In this document: positions 1 to 5,001 of the stretch, piece by piece
Layout: each line of letters starts with the position of its first letter
Position numbering within the stretch: position 1 is the first letter of the stretch
DNA from: JANWJE01 sp044326545
GTDB lineage: Bacteria; Chlamydiota; Chlamydiia; Chlamydiales; Parachlamydiaceae
Length of the DNA stretch: 9,323 nt
Direction of reading: 5' to 3'
Assembly: GCA_044326545.1 (NCBI GenBank)
Contig: JBIRBM010000049.1
Location: 1-9,323, forward strand
Position numbers and translations under genes: made by a program
Notes under the pieces: generated by a model
What the model saw: only the letters and a program-made list of their open reading frames with translations
What the model was told of the DNA's origin: nothing
Database searches by the model: none

Positions 1-91
1 AAACATCAAAAAGGCGAGCAGCTTCTGAAATTGACCCACCTTTTTCCACATACTTTAAAACTTTTTCACGTAAATCAATTGAATAACTCAT
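1..91 (-). CDS. IS630-family transposase, N-terminal fragment (runs off window)
   Basis: The first 30 residues of a transposase are visible before the window edge. They begin MSYSIDLREKVLKY and continue through a GGSISEAARLF segment. This is the typical N-terminus of IS630/Tc1-mariner-like transposases: a short basic start followed by a helix-turn-helix that binds the terminal inverted repeats. The DDE catalytic domain would lie outside the window. The ATG at 91-89 is the only sensible start, because in-frame similarity to the family begins exactly there. The gene follows the truncated GNAT-SET gene on the same strand, about 45 nt after its stop, so the element appears to have inserted into that gene. 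Whether the transposase is intact cannot be seen. Confidence 0.8.
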   Translation of the reverse strand, partial: MSYSIDLREKVLKYVEKGGSISEAARLFDV

Positions 92-140
92 TCAACAAGT
101 TTACTATTTTATTGTTAATTGTTCAACCTAATTCACTATA
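1..140 (-). mobile_element. IS630-type insertion sequence, one end only
   Basis: The element is inferred from the transposase start at 91 and the abrupt end of the SET-domain reading frame at 136-138. IS630 elements insert at TA dinucleotides and duplicate them. The minus-strand sequence around the junction is rich in TA (TAATATAG), so the exact boundary is uncertain; I place it near 136-145. The roughly 45-nt leader between boundary and transposase ATG is AT-rich and should contain the terminal inverted repeat, which cannot be confirmed because the other end lies outside the window. Confidence 0.6.
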
Positions 141-921
141 TTACATTTGGACTATGGAAGCGATTGACGTGACGTTCTGGATCGGGATAAAGACAGTGAA
201 TACCGTTTCTCTGATGGCAAAAGTTATTCTTCTCATATTCGGGAAGATTCTCATATTCTTCGTTGGAGAGGACTTTAAGATTCCATTTTATCACTACTTC
301 ACCTTTCTTAAAGTTACGATTTGCAAATGCTCCAATTCCATCCTCAAATTGGCCAATTTTTGATTCTTGAAGTAAAATATCTTCTAAATCCCTAACTTTT
401 TCTTGTGCCTTTTTGTGAGAATTCAATTCTAAAACCAACAGTGCAGTGGGATGAGTATATTTCTTCTGACACCAGTAATATTTGTCTAAGATGGTTTTTG
501 GGACAGATTCAAACTTGAAACAATTTACGAAACCACATTGTTTGTAAAAATCAAGAAGGTGTTCAAAGGGAATACAATATACAGTTTGAGATGGTTTCAC
601 ATAAGTTAATAGAAAGCTTACAATCTCTTTTGCGATTCCTTTACCACGAAAGGCTTCAAAAACATACATTCCACCAAGTTCAAGGTTTTTCTCATCCACT
701 TTAACAAGTCGGCCTAGTCCTTCTTTTTCTCCATCGAATTCAGCAATGGCAATGATTTCACTATCGAAATGAGAATGTATGAATTCGACTTTGTCATAGC
801 AGTCATTTATCCAGGCAATTTCTGTCCTTTCCGCAACTCTTATCTTCAAGCTATTTCGATCGTAATTTGATGGTTCTCTACAATTATTAGCCTGAACTTT
901 GTTTTCGTCTTTGGATATCAT
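136..921 (-). pseudogene. GNAT acetyltransferase-SET domain fusion, C-terminus truncated by IS630
   Basis: Residues 25-150 form a GNAT N-acetyltransferase domain, with the acetyl-CoA binding loop RGKGIA at 92-97. Residues about 188-261 start a SET domain: a GIGAFANRNFKKGEVV segment at 195-210 is the typical SET-N strand pattern, and PERHVNRFHSPN at 248-259 resembles the PER(Y/F)VNHSxxPN pseudoknot region. The reading frame stops two residues later, so the conserved GEE-x-DY end of a SET methyltransferase is missing. The NHS motif is also altered (N-RF-HS). The GNAT half may still fold. The start at 921 gives an ATGA overlap with the preceding membrane gene and lies 9 nt after a GGGAGG ribosome binding site (931-936). 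Starts at 930 and 975 would abut or precede that site. The lesion coincides with the IS630 end. GNAT and SET domains both modify amino groups, but the substrate is unknown. Confidence 0.72.
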
Positions 922-1391
922 AGGTTCCATCCTCCCATACAAAGCCAATAAAGCGATAAACCAAAGCATATCCAAACCTGAATGTGTAAAATGACATGAA
1001 GAGTATTAGGAACTACATTATCTCCTATTGTTGGTAGCAAAGAGTGAGTGTTTTGATACTCTTCAAAGCCAGCCTTATTACCATGTACCCAATACCCGCC
1101 TCCAAGATAAGGAATCCACCAAGCAGTAATTGTTCCAAAAGTAATAAGGCCGTAAACACCCACAAAAAGGAGATGAGCCCAAAGAGGAAGAGGTGATGCA
1201 AGATAAAGAAAAGCCACAATAAGAGGAATAAATACGAGGGTTGCATTAACAAACGATCCGATCAATCGGGATTTCAATGAGTGGGCTTTTTTTAGTGCGG
1301 CAAGATTGGTAAATGGCGGAATATCGACCCAATCGTGAAAAGCCATGAAAAAAAACAGAATGCATTGAATAGTGATAAAGAAATAAATCAT
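918..1391 (-). CDS. Conserved four-helix membrane protein, function unknown
   Basis: This 157-residue protein has four hydrophobic stretches, at roughly residues 2-18, 45-65, 70-92 and 130-150, and so is predicted to be an inner-membrane protein. Conserved-looking polar motifs lie between them: HDWVDIPPFTN at 19-29, a WWIPY motif at 91-95, and a NTHSLLPTIGDN segment at 114-125 before the last helix. These resemble a family of small bacterial integral membrane proteins without assigned function; I do not recognise a characterised member. Its ATG overlaps the stop of the upstream triple-fusion gene (ATGA at 1391-1388), and its own stop overlaps the start of the GNAT-SET gene (ATGA at 921-918). 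It is therefore translationally coupled in the middle of the operon. The ribosome binding site is weak (GTGGA), which fits dependence on coupling. Confidence 0.8.
   Translation of the reverse strand: MIYFFITIQCILFFFMAFHDWVDIPPFTNLAALKKAHSLKSRLIGSFVNATLVFIPLIVAFLYLASPLPLWAHLLFVGVYGLITFGTITAWWIPYLGGGYWVHGNKAGFEEYQNTHSLLPTIGDNVVPNTLHVILHIQVWICFGLSLYWLCMGGWNL
931..936 (-). promoter_or_regulatory. Ribosome binding site GGGAGG for the GNAT-SET gene
   Basis: The minus strand reads GGGAGG, then 9 nt, then ATG at 921. It selects the start at 921, which also forms the ATGA overlap with the membrane gene. The ATG at 930 directly abuts this site and the one at 975 lies upstream of it. Confidence 0.65.
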
Positions 1392-2914
1392 TGTTCCACT
1401 TTTTGTAATCTGTCCGATTGCTGAATAGTTTCATATCTCAGCTGCACTAATCCGCTTGGATACCCCTGTGAAGATACCACACGGAAAGGAATCTCCTTAT
1501 CTATCATATTGAAGAGGGGAATCCCAGAGCCAAGAATCACAGGAATAATGGACAAGGTCATTTTATCGACCATTTGACATGAAAGAAATTGAGAAATCGT
1601 AGTTCCTCCATCGATCCAAATGTGTTTTATCCCGTCTTTATGCAGTTTGGTGAGCAACTCCGGTAAATCCCCGCGATAAAGTTCCATACCGTTTCTAACG
1701 GAACTTAAACTATTGCTCAAAACAACAACTCTTTTCCCTGGGTAGGGGTCTGGCACTGTTGTGGCGACTTCATAAGTTTTGCGACCTATAATTAAGGCAT
1801 CGATACTGCTAAGCAGTTTCTGAAACCCATAATCCTCATCAAAGCCACCAACTCGATCAAGCCAATCAAGACCACCGTCTTTACGGGCGATATAACCATC
1901 AATGCTTGCTGCAATGTAGATGGAGATTTCTGGTCGATCCATTGGATTAATTGTAAGACACTTTCCTATTTCGACATCTCGTGGATCACCCTCATAACCA
2001 TCAGGATCGTTGAATGGCATTTCTTTATATCCATGCTTGCAATAGAACTGATATGCCTCTTTTGAAGATTGAATAAGCAATTTTTTAAATCCTTGATGGT
2101 ATAGCCAACGCTCGCAGAGCCTTAAAAACTGGCTTCCAAATCCGAGGTTATGATAATGCTCATCAATTGCAATAATTCTTAAGGCAGCTATATTTTCAGG
2201 CCAAAGCTGGAGATGTGCATAGCCAATTATTTCAGCATTTTTATAAAAGACAAAATGGATGTGATCTTTATGTGTAAATGTCCATGTGTAAGGATCTTCT
2301 TTTGATTTAAAAAAATAGACCTGGCGAAGGCGACGTACTGCATCCCATTCACGATCAGTCAAGGCTTTTACAATACGCCATCCATCAAAACCATCCTTTG
2401 CATCGATGCTTGCAACAAATGCATCCTTTCCATTGCAATACTGGAGGATGTCATGCGGGAATTTTTTAGCTAATTCTAGCTTAAGCTTACTATAGTTTTC
2501 AGCGTCTAAAGCATGAGAGCGCATCCAATCACGGAATTTTAAGTATCTGCTGATTTCAGGGTCAGCTTCTTGATATACATGTACATGATGTGTCCGATTA
2601 TTATTGCCTTTCTGGAAATATCTTCTAAAAGCCATGCCATATTCACCTTTGGCTTCGTATCCTAAAGATTCCATAGCTTTGGTTGCTTTATCGACTTCTT
2701 GAATGTCTCGGACTACAGGAAGAATGTCGATAATAGGTTTGGCACTTAGTCCAGGAATAGAAGTTGATCCAATGTGGTGAATCTCAATGCAATTATGTCC
2801 CAGTGCATCTTTAATTCGCTTTGCCTCTGCCTCAAATAATTCTGGCCATTTAGTGTCATATTCAACAACTTCTATTTTTCTTATCTTATTGGAAGGGACA
2901 TCAAAAGAGGACAT
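1388..2914 (-). CDS. GrpB-GNAT-dihydrofolate reductase-like triple fusion
   Basis: The 508-residue protein has three recognisable domains. Residues 10-175 are a GrpB/UPF0157 domain, a nucleotidyltransferase-fold family, with HIGSTSIPGLSAKPIIDI at 47-64 and a THHVHV motif at 108-113. Residues about 188-320 are a GNAT domain; the acetyl-CoA loop reads HNLGFG at 255-260, with His in place of the usual Arg/Gln. Residues 328-500 are a RibD C-terminal/dihydrofolate reductase-like domain with IYIAASIDGYIA (332-343), GRKTYE (377-382), WIDGGTTISQFL (433-444) and IIPVILGSGIPLF (456-468). GrpB-GNAT fusions are known from bacterial annotation; the added reductase domain is unusual to me. Met325 (codon 1942-1940) matches the usual start of stand-alone reductases, so this may be a recent read-through fusion. 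The start at 2914 is chosen because GGAGGAG lies 6 nt upstream; the ATG at 2929 overlaps that site. The start overlaps the upstream stop (TAATG). Confidence 0.88.
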   Translation of the reverse strand: MSSFDVPSNKIRKIEVVEYDTKWPELFEAEAKRIKDALGHNCIEIHHIGSTSIPGLSAKPIIDILPVVRDIQEVDKATKAMESLGYEAKGEYGMAFRRYFQKGNNNRTHHVHVYQEADPEISRYLKFRDWMRSHALDAENYSKLKLELAKKFPHDILQYCNGKDAFVASIDAKDGFDGWRIVKALTDREWDAVRRLRQVYFFKSKEDPYTWTFTHKDHIHFVFYKNAEIIGYAHLQLWPENIAALRIIAIDEHYHNLGFGSQFLRLCERWLYHQGFKKLLIQSSKEAYQFYCKHGYKEMPFNDPDGYEGDPRDVEIGKCLTINPMDRPEISIYIAASIDGYIARKDGGLDWLDRVGGFDEDYGFQKLLSSIDALIIGRKTYEVATTVPDPYPGKRVVVLSNSLSSVRNGMELYRGDLPELLTKLHKDGIKHIWIDGGTTISQFLSCQMVDKMTLSIIPVILGSGIPLFNMIDKEIPFRVVSSQGYPSGLVQLRYETIQQSDRLQKVEQ

Positions 2915-3477
2915 TATAGACTCCTCCATTCAATATGATTTAAACGATAAAGAACATGTCTTCTTAATGGATGACCTTCTTGCAATTTTGGATGATCAAA
3001 GTCGTCGTTTGGATTATGATGTAAACCAATTTTTTCCATGATACGTCTTGAACGCATGTTTTGAACAGCTGTAAAAGAAACAATTTCATTTAAATCCAGT
3101 TTTTGAAATGCGTGCGCAAGACAAGCTATTGCTCCTTCTGTTGCATAACCTTTTCCCCAAAAATCATAAGCTAAACGCCACCCTATTTCAACAGCAGGAG
3201 TAAAATGAGCGTTAAAGGATGGTGCAGCTAAGCCTATAAAACCAATGAATTCAGCGACGTTTGGGACGGAGACTGCCCATAACCCCCATCCTTGCTCTTC
3301 AAGCTTATCAGAAATACGTTTAGCGAGATTATCGCTTTCTTGTCTGTTAAGAGTAGATGGAAAGTACTCCATGACACGGGCGTCAGAATTTAGCTGGGCA
3401 AATGGTTCTAAATCTTCTTGTTGCCAAGGACGTAGAATTAATCGCTCTGTTTTTATTACAGATTTCACTTGAGTCAT
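2914..3477 (-). CDS. RimJ/RimL-type GNAT N-acetyltransferase
   Basis: This is a full-length, 187-residue member of the RimJ/RimL (acetyltransferase_3) branch of the GNAT superfamily. These enzymes transfer acetyl from acetyl-CoA to N-terminal or small-molecule amino groups in the cytoplasm. The N-terminus carries the hallmark TERLILRPW at 10-18. VEIGWRL at 96-102 is followed by the acetyl-CoA loop WGKGYATEGA at 107-116. NMRSRRIMEKIGL at 140-152 is the characteristic 'N-x-x-S-x-x-x-x-E-K-x-G' motif. Substrate cannot be inferred; ribosomal-protein and antibiotic acetylation are both found in this branch. The ATG overlaps the upstream GNAT stop (ATGA at 3477-3474), and the stop overlaps the next gene's start by one nucleotide. 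Confidence 0.9.
   Translation of the reverse strand: MTQVKSVIKTERLILRPWQQEDLEPFAQLNSDARVMEYFPSTLNRQESDNLAKRISDKLEEQGWGLWAVSVPNVAEFIGFIGLAAPSFNAHFTPAVEIGWRLAYDFWGKGYATEGAIACLAHAFQKLDLNEIVSFTAVQNMRSRRIMEKIGLHHNPNDDFDHPKLQEGHPLRRHVLYRLNHIEWRSL
2921..2927 (-). promoter_or_regulatory. Strong ribosome binding site GGAGGAG for the triple-fusion gene
   Basis: The minus strand reads GGAGGAG, then TCTATA, then ATG at 2914. This is a near-perfect anti-16S match with a 6-nt spacer. It decides the start codon: the alternative in-frame ATG at 2929-2927 overlaps this site and cannot use it. The site lies within the last codons of the upstream RimJ/RimL-like gene, so the two genes are coupled. Confidence 0.8.
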
Positions 3478-3893
3478 AATTTTTTCCTTAACATGAACAT
3501 CTTTGAATCATTTTCAAAGCCTTCACGGATGAATTCAATGTGATATCCAAGTTTTTGGTAAAAGGATAAGGCTTCCCAATCCATGGTGTTTACAGTGGCA
3601 AAAGTACATCCATTTTCTTTACCTATTTTTTCCCCTTCTGCCATCAATTTAGTCCCCCATCCTTGACGCCGTAATTTGTTATCAATCCAAAGCGAATCTA
3701 CATAAAGGTTTCCATAAAGAACTGCTCCTTTCGCGCCCCCTAAAATTTTTTGTGTTTCATTTTTGATGCAAATTCCAAAAGTGCTCACGCGATTCATTCC
3801 TTTAGCAGCCACAGCTTCATCGTTAAGCCCTGCATAGAGAATTGTTTCAAGATTAGGAGAGTCGTCATGCTCTAGATGATAAAGTTCTTGCAT
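3474..3893 (-). CDS. GNAT family N-acetyltransferase, first gene of cargo operon
   Basis: This 139-residue single-domain GNAT enzyme has strand 4 at LYVDSLWI (63-70), the acetyl-CoA loop RRQGWG at 75-80, helix LMAEGEKIGKENGC to residue 96, and the C-terminal TMDWEALSFYQKLGY motif at 103-117. The substrate is unknown. The frame stays open upstream to an ATG at 3962, but the extra 23 residues look unlike the family. The ATG at 3893 starts the recognisable protein, follows an A/G-rich stretch, and lies just after a possible -10 box (TACAAT), so I prefer it. The stop overlaps the next GNAT start (ATGA). Because the upstream gap holds a stem-loop and a possible promoter, this is probably the first cistron of the five-gene operon. 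A GNAT toxin role was considered, but no ribbon-helix-helix antitoxin gene is adjacent. Confidence 0.85.
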   Translation of the reverse strand: MQELYHLEHDDSPNLETILYAGLNDEAVAAKGMNRVSTFGICIKNETQKILGGAKGAVLYGNLYVDSLWIDNKLRRQGWGTKLMAEGEKIGKENGCTFATVNTMDWEALSFYQKLGYHIEFIREGFENDSKMFMLRKKL

Positions 3894-3921
3894 AAAATTA
3901 ATCTTTTCTTTCTGAAGTAAA

Positions 3922-3927
3922 ATTGTA
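3922..3927 (-). promoter_or_regulatory. Possible -10 box (TACAAT) of the cargo operon
   Basis: The minus strand carries TACAAT, a one-mismatch match to TATAAT, about 28 nt before the ATG at 3893. No good -35 hexamer is visible at 16-18 nt spacing, so the call rests on the -10 match and the position. If real, transcription would start downstream of 3922 and the longer reading frame from 3962 could not be translated from this transcript. Confidence 0.25.
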
Positions 3928-4003
3928 GCAGAGTGTAAGAGGAAATTACAGGAAAACTTCATGATTCGTGATGAATGTAATTTTTTTCAAAAACTAACTT
4001 TAT

Positions 4004-4029
4004 GGCAATATCGAAACTTAGCTATTGCC
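4004..4029 (-). terminator. Stem-loop between replication module and cargo operon; weak terminator candidate
   Basis: A perfect 7-bp inverted repeat, GGCAATA / TATTGCC, encloses a 12-nt loop, 19 nt after the stop of the HGGxSTG gene. On the minus strand a T-run (GTTTTTG) begins only about 10 nt after the stem, and the stem is not GC-rich, so this is a poor intrinsic terminator. It is the only hairpin I see in the spacer. It could attenuate or end transcription of the upstream operon, or be a protein-binding site. Confidence 0.35.
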
Positions 4030-4047
4030 TATTCCATTTTCTATTCA

Positions 4048-4311
4048 TTAGTGTAACTTTGCGCTGTTAATATCATTCAAGAGCTTCCTTTGATCATGTA
4101 ACAGGCGATGAAGCTGTCTACGTTCTTCGATAAATATTTTGGTATAAAAACCATGTTTTAGAACGGCCAGTCTGGCTTGTTGCTTGCCTTCAGGTGTTTT
4201 GGGCCCAGTTGATAGGCCACCATGCAAGCGACAGCGGCCATTTGCCATGGCTGGTTGTCTGCACGGCTTATGGTTATTGGTTCTTGCTTTGGCTCCGCAC
4301 TCTCGGGTCAT
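4048..4311 (-). CDS. HGGxSTG-motif small protein
   Basis: This 87-residue basic protein has an N-terminal cluster C5-G-A-K, C17, C27-x2-H30 that looks like a small zinc-binding unit. It is followed immediately by HGGLSTGPKTPEGK at 30-43 and VLKHG at 50-54. The motif defines the HGGxSTG family, found in many proteobacterial prophages and integrated elements; its molecular function is unknown. The C-terminal half is a basic, predicted helical segment rich in Arg, Leu and His. Its start overlaps the stop of the preceding gene (ATGA at 4311-4308), and the stop (TAA) is followed at once by an in-frame TGA. The coupling to the 228-residue gene and the primase-polymerase suggests a role in the element's replication or packaging, which is inference only. 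Confidence 0.85.
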   Translation of the reverse strand: MTRECGAKARTNNHKPCRQPAMANGRCRLHGGLSTGPKTPEGKQQARLAVLKHGFYTKIFIEERRQLHRLLHDQRKLLNDINSAKLH

Positions 4312-4994
4312 GGGGTGCTTCCTCCGCTTTTTTCTATTGCCCCACCCCCGCCTTGTTGAATAGCACCAACCACTGCTTGACCTCCTTGATTGACTTGGAC
4401 GTGCTGTACAACGACTTGTTGGGCACCTTTGCGGCGATAGCGGTTGAGCGTTTCAACTGTTTCATGCTGGAGACGCAATAGCTTGGTTAGGTTATTGACA
4501 TTCCGATCAACATTGAGTGTAGAGTTTTCTGGGTTGGCGGCTCTTGCCATGCATTTCATCCCTAAAGCTTGCAAAGAAAGAATTTGAGTAAACAACATGA
4601 CTTCTACATCATCTTGTGCATTAAAAGCTTTCATGGCTTTAAGGTACATATTGCCCTCATTTATGGTTTTGTCTGTGCTTTCACCAGAAGTAGAAACGCC
4701 TAGATATTGCTGCATCAGCGATAGAGCAAATATAAAATCGTTTGCCCCTATCAATTCACAAGCAACAGCGCGCATTAGCAGAGCTTTGTCATCCTCCGTG
4801 CCTCTATTGCCACGAGTTTGTATCTCAATTCCATTTTCACCTTCTTTAAAATTAATGGGTACGTGTAATTCTTTCCATTTTTCTTTCCACTTAGCTAGAA
4901 GCGCCTCTTCTTCAACATTAAGAGGAACAATGCTCTTGTCTGTCTCAGTTGCCGCAACTTCTTGTTTGTTACGTTTTTCTTTTGTTTTGCTCAT
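4308..4994 (-). CDS. Conserved element-associated protein with glycine-rich tail, function unknown
   Basis: The 228-residue soluble protein starts with a highly charged Lys/Glu region (residues 1-45), followed by a mostly helical middle. That part ends in a conserved-looking segment: NLTKLLRLQHETVETLNRYRRKG, then QQVVVQHVQVNQGGQAVVG. The C-terminus is low complexity (IQQGGGGAIEKSGGSTP). The 'YRRKGxQ...V.HV.V..GGQA(I/V)VG' block followed by an HGGxSTG protein is a pairing I recognise from accessory regions of proteobacteria, but I know of no assigned function. The gene begins 7 nt after the polymerase stop; part of the ribosome binding region (AGTAGG) overlaps that stop. No catalytic motif is visible. 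A structural or DNA-binding accessory role in replication is possible but unsupported. Confidence 0.75.
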   Translation of the reverse strand: MSKTKEKRNKQEVAATETDKSIVPLNVEEEALLAKWKEKWKELHVPINFKEGENGIEIQTRGNRGTEDDKALLMRAVACELIGANDFIFALSLMQQYLGVSTSGESTDKTINEGNMYLKAMKAFNAQDDVEVMLFTQILSLQALGMKCMARAANPENSTLNVDRNVNNLTKLLRLQHETVETLNRYRRKGAQQVVVQHVQVNQGGQAVVGAIQQGGGGAIEKSGGSTP

Positions 4995-5001
4995 AGTTTA
5001 C

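Noticed and set aside
31..363. Plus-strand open frame of 110 codons
   Set aside because: It runs antisense across the transposase start and the SET domain, both of which show family motifs on the minus strand. It has no recognisable motif.
922..975. Longer start (975 or 930) for the GNAT-SET gene
   Set aside because: The added residues are a shadow of the membrane gene's last helix in another frame. The ribosome binding site at 931-936 and the ATGA overlap support the start at 921.
1025..1434. Minus-strand frames of 75 and 62 codons inside the membrane and fusion genes
   Set aside because: They overlap in another frame with genes whose starts, stops and coupling are consistent; no independent ribosome binding site is seen.
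3474..3893. GNAT toxin of a toxin-antitoxin pair
   Set aside because: TacT-like GNAT toxins are encoded next to a small ribbon-helix-helix antitoxin. The neighbours here are another GNAT gene and an HGGxSTG gene.
3894..3962. Longer start at 3962 for the first GNAT gene
   Set aside because: The 23 extra residues do not look like a GNAT N-terminus, no ribosome binding site precedes 3962, and a possible -10 box lies inside the segment.
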